Shown: in pieces, positions 16,778-26,363 of the stretch | Position numbering within the stretch: the stretch's first letter is position 1 | Layout of the letters: each line of letters begins with the position of its first letter | Origin: GCA-002708315 sp964460905 | GTDB taxonomy: Bacteria > Bacteroidota > Bacteroidia > Bacteroidales > F082 | Assembly (NCBI GenBank): GCA_964460905.1 | Contig: CAYWRM010000020.1 | Span: forward strand, 8,032 to 72,031 | Direction: 5' to 3' | Length of the DNA: 64,000 nt | Translations under genes and position numbers: made by a program | The notes under the pieces: generated by a model | Database searches by the model: none | Told to the model about the DNA's origin: nothing | Seen by the model: the letters and a program-made list of their open reading frames with translations, nothing else

Positions 16778-19066
16778 ATGATGAAACTGAAGAAATATAT
16801 AATGCGATATTTCATACTAACTATAATTATACTTGCTTCATATATTAGCCATGCACAACTTTCAATTACAGGAAAAGTAACTGACAAAAGTAATGGTCAG
16901 CCATTGATTGGAGTTAATGTTATTGTTGATGAAATTAACATAGGGGCAGTTACTAATATTGATGGTAACTATATACTGGACAATATTCCTAAAGGCGAAT
17001 TAATCATCAAGTTCTCATATATTGGATTCAAAACCAGCTACGAAAAAGTATTTATTTCCGACAAAGCAATTTTACTTAATGTTGCCCTGAACATATTAGT
17101 TATTGAAGGACAAGAAGTTGTTATTACAGGAAACTTTACCAGCACCCAGCACGATAACACCGTTAAAATAAATACAATTAACTCGAAAGAGATATCACAA
17201 TCATTAGCTCCATCACTAATTGAAACAATTGCCGAAGTACCGGGAGTTGATTTTATTTCAAAAGGTCCGGGTATTGGGACTCCGGTAATAAGAGGTTTAT
17301 CGCTCAGTAATATATTATTCTTAAACAATGGTGTGCCCTTACAAAATTATCAATTCTCAGCAAATCATCCATATATGATTGACGACAATGGCGTAGACCG
17401 AATTGAAATAATTAAAGGACCTGCCTCTTTAATATATGGTTCAGGAGCAATAGGGGGCGTTATAAACCTTATAAGTGAACCAATTGCAAAGGAAGGTACA
17501 ATTGAAGGGGATGCAAATATTAAATATATTGGAAACACATCAGAAATTGAAGCAAATATTGGGATAAAGGGAAAAGAAAATGGAATATTCTGGGGATTTC
17601 GTGGTGGTATAGTTACAAACAAAGACTACATTCAGGGAGATGGAAATTTTGCTCCAAATACCAGGTTTAATAGAAATAACCTAAAAGCAACAGCAGGTAT
17701 TATCAGGCAAAGAATTTCTTCAAAGATATTATATCAATACAATGATGACAAACTGGGATTAGCTGTAGAACCGGCTTTAGCCATCGTAACAACAAATAAT
17801 CGTAACAATGAAGTTTGGTATCAAAGCCTAAAAAATCATCTGGTTATTTTGCAGAACAAGCTATTCCTGAACAATATTAAATTTGACCTGGATTTAGCCT
17901 ATCAAAATAATAACAGACAATTATATGGTTCAGAGTTTACACCGGTTTTCAAACTTGTTGATATGACTCTTCAAACTTTTTCATATCGATTAAAATCAAC
18001 TTACTGCATTAATGAAAATGCTAAAATTATTCTGGGTATTCAGGGCATGTTTCAAAACAACAAAAATGGTGAAGCACCAGATCACGTAATGCCTGATGCC
18101 AACTTATGGGAAACATCAGCCTATGGACTGGCACAATATAACTTCGGAGAAAGAATAATACTTGAAGCAGGATTAAGATACAGCTATAACTATATCAATG
18201 TTCCTCTGCAAGAAAAATCAGGCCATGATCATAAAAAAGACCTGTTATCAGATGAAGACCATATTGAATTCAACGGTAATTTTAGTAATCTTAGCATGTC
18301 GTTAGGCTCAACCATAAATGTTAATGAGCATTTGCTGTTTCGACTCAATGTTGCCTCAGCCTTCAGAAACCCAAATATTGCTGAACTAACTCAAGATGGG
18401 CTACATGGAACACGATATGAAGTTGGCAACCCTAACCTTGTTACACAACAAAGCACAGAAGTTGATATTGGAATGCATTTACACACAACTCACACATCTT
18501 TCGATATAAGCGCTTTCTATAATAATGTTGAAAATTACATTTACATTGCACCAACTAGTGATACAACCTCCGATGGCAATATAATTTACATGTACAAACA
18601 AACGCCATCAGTACTTTATGGTGGCGAGGCTCAAATTCATCTTCACCCCCATCCAATTCATTGTTTGCATATTAAATCTAGCTATTCGTATGTAATTGGA
18701 AAACAAAAATCAGGAGAATATTTACCATTCATTCCAGCTCAACGACTAAAATTTGAAATTAGGACAACTAAAGACAATCTGTCAATATTTAGAAACTTAT
18801 ACTTTATGGGTGGTATAGAAATAGTACTACCACAAAATCAACCATCAGAGTTTGAGAAACCATCACCTGGTTACAATCTTGTTAACATTGGATTTGGAAC
18901 AAACATCAAATTTAATAATCAGCTAATTTTATTAAATTTCAATATTTCGAACCTTCTTAATGCTCAATACATCGACCACCTGTCAACACTGAGAACCCTA
19001 AATATACTTGATATGGGGCGAAGCTTTAATATGAAAATTAGTATTCCATTTGCGGTTATAAATTGA
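16778..19066 (+). CDS. TonB-dependent outer-membrane receptor with His-rich stretches
   Basis: About 762 residues from the ATG at 16778 (a TTG at 16757 is also in frame). Order: signal peptide ending near SHAQ; carboxypeptidase-regulatory-like domain (ITGKVTDKSNGQPLIGVNVIVD); plug domain (ETIAEVPGVDFISKGPGIGTPVIRGL, then DRIEIIKGPASLIYGSGAIGGVINLI); and a 22-strand barrel. Several His clusters are visible: SGHDHKKDLLSDEDH in an extracellular-type loop, LHTTHTS and IHLHPHPIHCLHIK. That pattern recalls zinc- or other metal-uptake receptors of the ZnuD type, but no metal-transport neighbours are present. No SusD partner follows. Confidence 0.88.
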   Translation: MMKLKKYIMRYFILTIIILASYISHAQLSITGKVTDKSNGQPLIGVNVIVDEINIGAVTNIDGNYILDNIPKGELIIKFSYIGFKTSYEKVFISDKAILLNVALNILVIEGQEVVITGNFTSTQHDNTVKINTINSKEISQSLAPSLIETIAEVPGVDFISKGPGIGTPVIRGLSLSNILFLNNGVPLQNYQFSANHPYMIDDNGVDRIEIIKGPASLIYGSGAIGGVINLISEPIAKEGTIEGDANIKYIGNTSEIEANIGIKGKENGIFWGFRGGIVTNKDYIQGDGNFAPNTRFNRNNLKATAGIIRQRISSKILYQYNDDKLGLAVEPALAIVTTNNRNNEVWYQSLKNHLVILQNKLFLNNIKFDLDLAYQNNNRQLYGSEFTPVFKLVDMTLQTFSYRLKSTYCINENAKIILGIQGMFQNNKNGEAPDHVMPDANLWETSAYGLAQYNFGERIILEAGLRYSYNYINVPLQEKSGHDHKKDLLSDEDHIEFNGNFSNLSMSLGSTINVNEHLLFRLNVASAFRNPNIAELTQDGLHGTRYEVGNPNLVTQQSTEVDIGMHLHTTHTSFDISAFYNNVENYIYIAPTSDTTSDGNIIYMYKQTPSVLYGGEAQIHLHPHPIHCLHIKSSYSYVIGKQKSGEYLPFIPAQRLKFEIRTTKDNLSIFRNLYFMGGIEIVLPQNQPSEFEKPSPGYNLVNIGFGTNIKFNNQLILLNFNISNLLNAQYIDHLSTLRTLNILDMGRSFNMKISIPFAVIN

Positions 19067-19374
19067 CAGCTTCTCTTGTAACATCCAACCAACTTTAGTG
19101 CAAACGTAAAGGATATCACAACCACTTAAATATTGTTTGTTTTATGGATTCTGGCGATGATGTTGCCTTTGTTTATCGAAAAGCTGATTTTAATATGATA
19201 TTACCTCTTCCAATTGTGGGTCATTAGTTAAAAAAGGATGAGGGTTCTATTATAAGAATTCAAAATTGAAAAGAATTCCAAGAATACCTGACATGTAACA
19301 GCCTGATTCACTATCATTTTTTATACCAATAAAACTATTCGTATTCGAGCATACAAACGACTTTACTAATAATT
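19067..19374. other. Intergenic stretch with no convincing gene
   Basis: About 300 bp between the TonB receptor and the acyltransferase promoter. A 27-codon reading frame at 19144-19227 (MDSGDDVAFVYRKADF...) looks like the tail of a lost gene rather than a working one. Nothing else recognised. Confidence 0.4.
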
Positions 19375-19403
19375 TTGTTGTCTTGGATAATTGCTTAATT
19401 TTG
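19375..19403 (+). promoter_or_regulatory. Promoter of the acyltransferase / ammonia-lyase cluster
   Basis: TTG at 19375-19377, 18-base spacer, TAATTTTG at 19396-19403 (TAnnTTTG), 17 bp before the start codon at 19421. Confidence 0.6.
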
Positions 19404-19420
19404 ACCATAATATTTTTCTT

Positions 19421-20560
19421 ATGGATGAACTTGATTTTGATATAATCAGGCCTTATAATGATACTGAGATTCGGGAAGCTATTCCTCGAATAATTGCAGA
19501 TAGCACCTTCCATCATATGATGGATTACTTATTTACACCCGAAAAAAAAGAACTCATATTAGCTGATTTAGTAGATGTTAAGAATATAACTGAATTTCAA
19601 AGAGTATTTTCTTTGCCTGTAGTGCTATCTATTGTAAATAAAACATCTGACGGTGTTTCCCATTCTGGATTTGAAAATCTTAGCAAAGATGAATCTTATA
19701 TTTACTTAGCCAATCATCGTGATATAGTACTAGACTCTTCAATATTATCTGAAACACATCTCCGAGTTGGTTTTAAAACAAATCAAGCAACATGGGGCAG
19801 TAACTTAATGGTTTCTCCTTTAATTATAGATCTGGGAAAATCTAATCAAATGATTACTGTATTTAGAGAAGGAAGTCCTAAAGAGCTACTATTAAACTCT
19901 CAGCGTTTATCAGCATATATCAGAAAATCAATTACTGGTTTAAATAAATCTGTATGGATTGCACAAAGAAAAGGCAGGGCAAAAAATGGATTTGACAAAA
20001 CAGATGTTAGCATCCTCAAAATGCTTACATTATCAGGTGATAAAGACATTAAAAGTAAGTTATTAGAACTTAATATTACACCTGTAGCCATGTCTTATGA
20101 GTGGGAACCTTGTGATGCCGTTAAAGTTAGAGAAGTTTACCTTTCAAGAGATCACAACTATATTAAAACAGAAGATGAAGATTTTAACAGTATTCTTGGT
20201 GGATTAACCAGTAATAAAGGCAGGATCCATGTTGCCATGGGAACTCCCATTAATAAAGACTTAGTTAAAATCGACAACTCAAATATTAATAATAATGAAT
20301 TTGTAAGCAAAGTTGCTGAATTAGTTGATATTCAAATTTATACTAATTACAAGTTATGGCCATCTAACTATTTAGCTTACGATTTATTAAACAACACATC
20401 CAAATTTTCTGAATATTATAATAATAATACAAAAACTATTCTGGAAGAAAGATATAATCGTACAGCAGAAGTAACACATCACGATAATAAAGATATTCGT
20501 GAGTTATTTTTATTGTTATATGCAAACCCGGTAATTAACAAGCTAAAAACATTATCATAG
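19421..20560 (+). CDS. 1-acylglycerol-3-phosphate acyltransferase-like protein
   Basis: 379 residues from the ATG at 19421; the in-frame TTG at 19391 lies within the promoter. The acyltransferase signature is seen as YLANHRDIVLDS (an NHx...D motif) and later FREGSPKELL and WIAQRKGRAKNG, the substrate-binding Gly/Arg segments of the PlsC superfamily. It starts the run of genes leading to the ammonia-lyase, and may attach an aryl-polyene or fatty acyl chain to a lipid anchor. The exact acceptor is unknown. Confidence 0.75.
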   Translation: MDELDFDIIRPYNDTEIREAIPRIIADSTFHHMMDYLFTPEKKELILADLVDVKNITEFQRVFSLPVVLSIVNKTSDGVSHSGFENLSKDESYIYLANHRDIVLDSSILSETHLRVGFKTNQATWGSNLMVSPLIIDLGKSNQMITVFREGSPKELLLNSQRLSAYIRKSITGLNKSVWIAQRKGRAKNGFDKTDVSILKMLTLSGDKDIKSKLLELNITPVAMSYEWEPCDAVKVREVYLSRDHNYIKTEDEDFNSILGGLTSNKGRIHVAMGTPINKDLVKIDNSNINNNEFVSKVAELVDIQIYTNYKLWPSNYLAYDLLNNTSKFSEYYNNNTKTILEERYNRTAEVTHHDNKDIRELFLLLYANPVINKLKTLS

Positions 20561-20634
20561 TTATGACAATTATAATAACGAAACTATTATTCTGCAGAAT
20601 TAACAAAATTATTGACCCACAATTTTAATTAAAA

Positions 20635-22176
20635 ATGGTAACTATATCGAAAAAACCACTGCTTACACAAGATTACCAAAATGTGCTTTTTAATAATGAG
20701 AGCATTACAATCGACAAGGAAACATTAAAAAATGTAGAAGAGTGTTTTGATTTTCTATTTGATTTTTCGAAGAACAAAATAATATACGGTGTAAATACAG
20801 GTCTGGGACCTATGGCTCAATATCGAATTGAAGACGAGGACCAACTTGACTTGCAATATAATTTAATTCGCAGCCATGCAGCTGGATCGGGGCAACCACT
20901 TGAGCCTGTTTATGTTCGTGCGGCTATGATATCACGCTTGAAAAGCTTGTCGCTGGGTTATTCAGGAATTCACACCGACGCAATTAAGCTCATTTCAGAA
21001 TTAATTAACAATAACATTATACCATATATTCCTGAACACGGTGGCGTTGGTGCCAGTGGCGATTTAGTACAACTATCTCATCTTGCACTTGTACTTATTG
21101 GGGAAGGCGAAGCTTATTATAACGGAAAACTTCAATCCGTTAACTCTATTTATTCAGAACTAAATATAGTTCCGTTAAAAATTAAATTACGAGAGGGGCT
21201 TGGCTTAATTAATGGGACATCAGTAATGTCGGGTATCGGTATTGTAAACACCATTCGTGCAAAGCATATTATTAACTGGTCGGTTCTTGCATCAGCTATG
21301 ATTAACGAACTAGTTGAATCATTTGATGATCATTTTTCAGTAGTATTAAACGATGTTAAAAAGCATAATGGGCAGCAGATTATTGCCAATGCCATGCGAA
21401 AAATTCTTAACGATAGCCAATTAATAAAAAAACGCGACGACCATCTATTTAATGGCAAAATAGAAGAAAAAATATTCAAACAAAAAATACAGGAATATTA
21501 CTCATTACGTTGTGTGCCACAGATACTTGGACCCATATGTGATGCTGTTAAAAATGCCGAGAAGGTTCTTGTGAATGAAGTGAACTCCGTAAATGATAAC
21601 CCTGTTGTAGATGTTAGTAGTAAAGAAGTTTACCATGGTGGAAATTTTCATGGTGACTATGTTTCGTTCGAAATGGACAAATTAAAAATTGCAATTACAA
21701 AGCTTTCAATGTTAGCTGAAAGACAATTGAACTTTTTGATGAATAATAAGCTAAACGATATACTGCCACCATTCGTAAACCTTGGAACACTAGGGCTAAA
21801 CCTCGGGATGCAAGGTGCTCAATTTACAGCTACTTCAACTGTTGCTGAAAATCAAACCTTATCAAATCCAATGTACGTTCACAGTATTCCAAATAACAAT
21901 GATAATCAGGATATTGTAAGTATGGGTACAAATTCTGCATTAATGACTAAAAAAGTAATCGATAATACTTTTGAGGTACTTGCAATTGAATTCTTGACTA
22001 TAATCCAAGCTGTTGACTATCTGAAAATTAAAAATAAGCTTGGTAAACAATCTCAATTAATTTATAATGAACTTCGGAAACTTGTACCGGTTTTTATTGA
22101 AGATACACCAAAATACAAAGAAATTGAGTTATTAAAGCAACATCTAATGAAGGCCAGTCCAAGTGTAATTAACTAA
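20635..22176 (+). CDS. Tyrosine (aromatic amino acid) ammonia-lyase
   Basis: 513 residues. The Ala140-Ser141-Gly142 triad in EHGGVGASGDLVQLSHLAL cyclises to the MIO cofactor. Other family blocks: KIIYGVNTGLGPMAQYRI, NLIRSHAAGSGQPL, LINGTSVMSGIG, EEKIFKQKIQEYYSLRCVPQILGP and SIPNNNDNQDIVSMGTNSA. The sequence closely resembles, from memory, the Flavobacterium johnsoniae tyrosine ammonia-lyase, including the GPMAQYRI and YSLRCVPQILGP segments. It would release 4-coumarate from tyrosine, the aryl starter of flexirubin/aryl-polyene pigments. The neighbouring ketoreductase, ketosynthase and ACP support this over a histidine-degradation role. Confidence 0.9.
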   Translation: MVTISKKPLLTQDYQNVLFNNESITIDKETLKNVEECFDFLFDFSKNKIIYGVNTGLGPMAQYRIEDEDQLDLQYNLIRSHAAGSGQPLEPVYVRAAMISRLKSLSLGYSGIHTDAIKLISELINNNIIPYIPEHGGVGASGDLVQLSHLALVLIGEGEAYYNGKLQSVNSIYSELNIVPLKIKLREGLGLINGTSVMSGIGIVNTIRAKHIINWSVLASAMINELVESFDDHFSVVLNDVKKHNGQQIIANAMRKILNDSQLIKKRDDHLFNGKIEEKIFKQKIQEYYSLRCVPQILGPICDAVKNAEKVLVNEVNSVNDNPVVDVSSKEVYHGGNFHGDYVSFEMDKLKIAITKLSMLAERQLNFLMNNKLNDILPPFVNLGTLGLNLGMQGAQFTATSTVAENQTLSNPMYVHSIPNNNDNQDIVSMGTNSALMTKKVIDNTFEVLAIEFLTIIQAVDYLKIKNKLGKQSQLIYNELRKLVPVFIEDTPKYKEIELLKQHLMKASPSVIN

Positions 22177-22187
22177 ATACTGAAAAA

Positions 22188-22916
22188 ATGAAGTATGCAT
22201 TAGTAACCGGTGGATCAGGTGGAATAGGTAGCGCAATTTGTTTACAACTTTCACTCATAGGCTTTAATGTCCTTGTTCACTACAACTCAAATATTATAGC
22301 TGCCAATAATACTCTCGATCAAATTAAGATAGATGGAGGCCAGGGTGAGTTAATACAGTTTGATGTTACTGATATTAAAGATGTTAATAACAAACTTGAT
22401 GATTGGAAAGAAAAGCATCCTGACGAATATATATCAGTACTTGTGAATAATGCCGGAACATCAAAAGATATGTTGATGGTATGGATGGAAGAAAATGACT
22501 GGAGCAGCGTAATTGACACTAACCTAAATAGTTTTTACTATGTTACCTCGGGGCTTATTAAAGATATGGTTATAAACAAATGGGGGAGAATTATAAATAT
22601 TGTCTCCCTTTCAGGAATTAAAGGACTACCCGGTCAAACTAACTATTCAGCTGCTAAAGCTGGTGTTATTGGCGCTACAAAATCACTTGCACAGGAGGTA
22701 GGACGAAAAAATGTAACTGTAAATGCTGTTGCACCTGGTTATATTGCTACTGAGATGACCAAAGATCTTGACGAAAAGCAACTTAAAAAACTTATACCAG
22801 CTAATCGATTTGGGACTCCAAATGAAGTTGCTGAACTTGTTGCATTTTTAGCCGGTGAAGGAGCCTCTTATATTACTGGTGAGGTTATTAATATTAACGG
22901 AGGACTTTATACATAA
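22188..22916 (+). CDS. 3-oxoacyl-ACP reductase, FabG-like (aryl-polyene cluster)
   Basis: 242 residues, SDR fold. NAD(P)-binding GGSGGIGSA is at the N-terminus, NNAG follows (VLVNNAGTSKDM), then the catalytic Ser in IVSLSG and YxxxK in YSAAKAG, and APGYIATEMTKDL. Length and motifs match FabG. It starts 11 bp after the ammonia-lyase and ends 5 bp before the ketosynthase, so it is almost surely the ketoreductase of the polyene-extending cycle. Confidence 0.9.
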   Translation: MKYALVTGGSGGIGSAICLQLSLIGFNVLVHYNSNIIAANNTLDQIKIDGGQGELIQFDVTDIKDVNNKLDDWKEKHPDEYISVLVNNAGTSKDMLMVWMEENDWSSVIDTNLNSFYYVTSGLIKDMVINKWGRIINIVSLSGIKGLPGQTNYSAAKAGVIGATKSLAQEVGRKNVTVNAVAPGYIATEMTKDLDEKQLKKLIPANRFGTPNEVAELVAFLAGEGASYITGEVININGGLYT

Positions 22917-22921
22917 GAAGA

Positions 22922-24139
22922 ATGAACAGGGTTGTAATTACAGGAATGGGCATTTATTCAACAATTGGATATAATCTTGACGAGGTTACAAAATCATTGT
23001 ACGAAGGAAAATCAGGTATACGTTTAGATCCATTGAGAAAAGAACTTGGCTTTAGATCAAGCTTAACAGGTTATATAGATCGACCTGTATTAAAAGGTGT
23101 ATTACCCCGAAGAATGAGAGTAGGTTTGGCAGAGCAGGGCGAATACGCATATATTTCAACATTGGAGGCACTTAAAAATGCAAACATTGATGAAGATTTT
23201 CTTGAAAAAAATGAAGTAGGAATATTTTATGGTAACGATAGTTCAGCCACAGCTGTAATTGAGGCTGCAGATACATTGCGTAAAAAGAAGAATACCATGA
23301 TGATAGGCTCAGGATCAATATTCCAGTCTATGAATTCAACTATTACCATGAACCTTGGAGTAATTCTTAAATTAAAAGGAATTAACTTTACAGTTAGTGG
23401 AGCCTGTGCCAGCGGTTCGCATTCCATTGGTATGGGATACATAATGATAAAACAGGGATTACAAGATACAATTATTTGCGGTGGTGCACAAGAAATAAAT
23501 GCGTTTTCAATGTGTAATTTTGATGCGCTCAATGCATTTTCTGTTAGAGAAGATAACCCTACAAAGGCTTCAAGACCTTTTGATAAAGATAGAGATGGAC
23601 TGGTTCCAAGTGGAGGCGGTGCAACTGTTATACTTGAAAGCTACGATTCTGCTGTTAGAAGAGGCGCTCCAATACTTGCCGAAGTAATAGGGTATGGTTT
23701 TTCATCAAATGGCGAGCATATTTCTGTTCCAAATGTTGACGGACCCGTAAGGTCTCTTGAAAAAGCTCTCAAAGACGCTAACCTGAAACCTAAAGATATT
23801 GATTATCTAAATGCACATGCAACTTCAACTCCTGTAGGAGACTTAAATGAAGCAAAAGCCATTTTTAAAGTGTTTGATGAAGGCAGAGTTCCCATTAGCT
23901 CTACAAAAGGTATGACTGGTCATGAGATGTGGATGGGCGGCGCAAGTGAAGTAGTTTATTCAATGCTAATGGCGCAAAATTCATTTATTGCACCAAACTT
24001 AAATCTAGAAAACCCTGATGAGCATTCTGCTAAATTAAATATCATTACTAAACCTACTGAACATAAAATTGAAACATTCCTATCAAACTCATTTGGATTT
24101 GGAGGCACAAACTCAACTCTTATTATTAAAAAATTATGA
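22922..24139 (+). CDS. Beta-ketoacyl-ACP synthase, FabF-like (aryl-polyene cluster)
   Basis: 405 residues, thiolase fold. The catalytic triad is visible: Cys162 in SGACASGSHS, His in LNAHATSTPVGD and His in STKGMTGHEMWMGGASE, plus the C-terminal NSFGFGGTNS. The last His segment has EMWMG where fatty-acid FabF usually has LLGA; such changes are seen in specialised ketosynthases of polyene pathways. Condenses the growing aryl-polyene chain with malonyl-ACP. Confidence 0.9.
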   Translation: MNRVVITGMGIYSTIGYNLDEVTKSLYEGKSGIRLDPLRKELGFRSSLTGYIDRPVLKGVLPRRMRVGLAEQGEYAYISTLEALKNANIDEDFLEKNEVGIFYGNDSSATAVIEAADTLRKKKNTMMIGSGSIFQSMNSTITMNLGVILKLKGINFTVSGACASGSHSIGMGYIMIKQGLQDTIICGGAQEINAFSMCNFDALNAFSVREDNPTKASRPFDKDRDGLVPSGGGATVILESYDSAVRRGAPILAEVIGYGFSSNGEHISVPNVDGPVRSLEKALKDANLKPKDIDYLNAHATSTPVGDLNEAKAIFKVFDEGRVPISSTKGMTGHEMWMGGASEVVYSMLMAQNSFIAPNLNLENPDEHSAKLNIITKPTEHKIETFLSNSFGFGGTNSTLIIKKL

Positions 24140-24218
24140 TAATTGATATTATTATTATACTTCAAAATATTATTTAGCCCATTTCGCATTAATTAACCAA
24201 TACATTAAAAATTATTAT

Positions 24219-24226
24219 TAATTTTG
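24219..24226 (+). promoter_or_regulatory. -7 box before the acyl carrier protein gene
   Basis: TAATTTTG matches TAnnTTTG, 31 bp before the ACP start, in a 118-bp gap. It suggests that ACP and the following acyltransferase have their own start site. Confidence 0.45.
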
Positions 24227-24257
24227 TATACTTTTATTTTAAAACCATATTAGAATA

Positions 24258-24503
24258 ATGTGCAGAGAGGAAATTACAGAAAAAGTTAATGAGTTTTTGA
24301 TTGAGGAGTTTGAGCTCGAAGAGTCACAACTTATAAAAAATGCATTGATGAAAGAAGACCTTGATATAGAGAGTCTCGATTTTGTTGATATTGCTGTAAT
24401 TATTGAAAAAGAATTTGGGTTAAAGGTTACCAGTGAAGATATGATAAAAATAATTAAGCTGGAAGATCTTTACGAATTTATCCTGCATCATTCCAAAAAC
24501 TAA
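24258..24503 (+). CDS. Acyl carrier protein of the aryl-polyene cluster
   Basis: 81 residues, acidic, helical. Ser39 in DIESLDFVDIAV is the phosphopantetheine attachment site (ACP consensus DSLD, here ESLD). Carries the growing chain between the ketosynthase and ketoreductase. Its stop overlaps the start of the next gene by one base (TAATG), so they are translationally coupled. Confidence 0.88.
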   Translation: MCREEITEKVNEFLIEEFELEESQLIKNALMKEDLDIESLDFVDIAVIIEKEFGLKVTSEDMIKIIKLEDLYEFILHHSKN

Positions 24504-25411
24504 TGTCATCCTGGAAAGGTAAAACTCGAGGTGGACTAACCGGGTATCGGATTTTCATATTTTTATTAAAAAACTTTAATTTGCAAGGTGCATATTTGCT
24601 GCTTTATTTTGTAGCTATGTATTTTGTGATATTCGTAGCAAAAGCACGAAAACCAATGTATTATTATTTTAATACAATATTGGGGTTCAACTTTTTCAAA
24701 ACAGCCTACTACCTCTATATCAATAATTTAACATTTGGCAAAGTCCTTATTGATAAGGTAGCTCTTATGGCAGGATTTTCCAATAAGTTTACTTTTAGTT
24801 TTGATGGTGAAAGTAACTTGCATAATATGGCTAATAATAATGGAGGTTTGATTATTGGAGCTCATATCGGCAATTGGGAAATAGCAGGACAATTGCTGGA
24901 CAGAATAAATACACGTGTACATATAGTGATGCTTGATGCCGAACACAAAAAGATAAAAGCCCTGCTTGATAATGTAATGACTGAAAAAAAAATGGATATT
25001 ATAACTATTAAAGATGATATGTCACACCTTTTTCAAATAAAAGAAGCATTACTGAAAAATGAGATAGTGGCTATTCATGGAGACAGGTTTTTAGAAGGCT
25101 CAAAAACTATGACATGCAACTTTCTTGGACATAATGCCGAATTTCCAACAGGCCCGTTCTATATTGCTATGAAATATAGTAAGCCTGTAACATTTGTTTC
25201 AGCTATTAAAGAAACCAATAAGCACTATCATTTTTTAGCAACAAAACCCAGAGTTTACAATAATTCAAATAAAATTTCTGAAAGAGAAAAAATGCTGAAA
25301 CAAATGCTTGATAAGTATATAAAACAAATAGAAGAAACACTCAGCAAACATCCCGAACAGTGGTTTAATTATTATTATTTTTGGGGAGAAGTAAAAAACA
25401 AAAGACACTAA
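24503..25411 (+). CDS. Lipid A acyltransferase-like protein (LpxL/HtrB family)
   Basis: 302 residues. The HX4E acyltransferase motif is H121-E126 in GAHIGNWEIAGQLL. A hydrophobic segment around residues 28-50 anchors it to the membrane, and GDRFLEGSKTMTCNFLGHNAEFPTGPFYIAMKY is the second conserved block. Family members with an ACP immediately upstream, as here, occur in aryl-polyene and flexirubin clusters, where they are thought to transfer the chain to a lipid acceptor. Confidence 0.85.
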   Translation: MSSWKGKTRGGLTGYRIFIFLLKNFNLQGAYLLLYFVAMYFVIFVAKARKPMYYYFNTILGFNFFKTAYYLYINNLTFGKVLIDKVALMAGFSNKFTFSFDGESNLHNMANNNGGLIIGAHIGNWEIAGQLLDRINTRVHIVMLDAEHKKIKALLDNVMTEKKMDIITIKDDMSHLFQIKEALLKNEIVAIHGDRFLEGSKTMTCNFLGHNAEFPTGPFYIAMKYSKPVTFVSAIKETNKHYHFLATKPRVYNNSNKISEREKMLKQMLDKYIKQIEETLSKHPEQWFNYYYFWGEVKNKRH

Positions 25412-25413
25412 AT

Positions 25414-25845
25414 ATGTCGCCACAAAGACACGAAGACACAAAGATGCACAAAGAAAGGTTTAAGCCTATACCGGAAGCATTGGAAAAAATTGGTAAATTA
25501 ATTATCGATTCAGCATATTCGGTACATATTAATCTGGGCCCAGGATTATTGGAAAAAGTATATGAAGTCTGTTTTTGTCACGAACTAGAAAAGCGAGGAC
25601 TAAGTTATAAAAGACAAGTAAGTATCCCAATTGTATATGACAACATCGAATTCAAAGAAGGTTTAAGGCTTGATGTACTAGTTGAAGATTGTATTATATG
25701 TGAACTGAAAGCACTTGAAAATGTTAATCCCGTATGGGAAGCACAAATAATAAGTCATTTAAAACTAACCAATAACCGGCTTGGATATTTAATCAACTTT
25801 AATGTACCAAGAATAAAAAATGGAATTAGACGATTTGTAAACTAA
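25414..25845 (+). CDS. GxxExxY protein
   Basis: 143 residues from the ATG at 25414, or 133 from ATG 25444, which may be the true start because the bases before it belong to the 130-bp repeat family. The family motif is in NLGPGLLEKVYEVCFCHELEKRGL, followed by RLDVLVEDCIICELKALE and AQIISHLKLTNNRLGYLINFNV, a PD-(D/E)XK-like nuclease core (D...E.K). These proteins are scattered through Bacteroidota genomes beside such repeats; the function is unknown. It is probably an insertion into the pigment cluster. Confidence 0.75.
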   Translation: MSPQRHEDTKMHKERFKPIPEALEKIGKLIIDSAYSVHINLGPGLLEKVYEVCFCHELEKRGLSYKRQVSIPIVYDNIEFKEGLRLDVLVEDCIICELKALENVNPVWEAQIISHLKLTNNRLGYLINFNVPRIKNGIRRFVN

Positions 25846-26363
25846 CTTAGTGAACCTTTCTGCCTTTGTGACTTACTGGTAAGAAAAAAAAGACACTTAA
25901 TATGTTGCCACAAAGACACGAAGACACTAAGATACACGAAAAAAAACCAATTTTAAAGCAATAAAATACAAATAACTTAGTGAACCTTTCTGCCTTAGTG
26001 ACTTAGTGGCAAGANNNNNNNNNNNNNNNNNNNNNNNNNNNNNNNNNNNNNNNNNNNNNNNNNNNNNNNNNNNNNNNNNNNNNNNNNNNNNNNNNNNNNN
26101 NNNNNNNNNNNNNNTACAAATAACTTAGTGAACCTTTCTGCCTTAGTGACTTAGTGGCAAGAAAAAAAAGACACTAAATATGTCGCCACAAAGACACGAA
26201 GACACTAAGATACACGAAGAAAAACCAATTTTAAAGTAATAAAATACAAATAACTTAGTGAACCTTTCTGCCTTAGTGACTTAGTGGCAAGAAAAAAAAA
26301 CAATTAGTATGTCGCCACAAAGACACGAAGACACTAAGGTATACAAAGGAAATATTTAGACAC
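25843..26363. repeat. 130-bp tandem repeat array containing an assembly gap
   Basis: A unit starting TAACTTAGTGAACCTTTCTG recurs at 25843, 25973, 26121 and 26251: 130 bp apart on each side of the gap. Each unit has CTTAGTGACTTAGTGGCAAG facing GCCACAAAGACACGAAGACA, so it holds an imperfect inverted repeat. One copy of the right half also precedes the GxxExxY gene (25400-25440). 26015-26114 is 100 N, so the true number of copies is unknown. No gene is seen in this interval. Confidence 0.85.
26015..26114. other. Assembly gap (100 N)
   Basis: Exactly 100 undetermined bases inside the 130-bp repeat array. Probably a placeholder length; the repeat is the likely reason the assembly broke. Confidence 0.95.

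Noticed and set aside
19144..19227. 27-codon gene MDSGDDVAFVYRKADF...
   Set aside because: Too short and without promoter or recognisable family; more likely a remnant.
20635..22176. Histidine ammonia-lyase (hutH)
   Set aside because: No hut genes nearby; the pigment-type neighbours and the GPMAQYRI/YSLRCVPQILGP segments match tyrosine ammonia-lyases better.
25843..26363. CRISPR array
   Set aside because: The 130-bp repeats are tandem and contiguous without unique spacers, and there are no cas genes.
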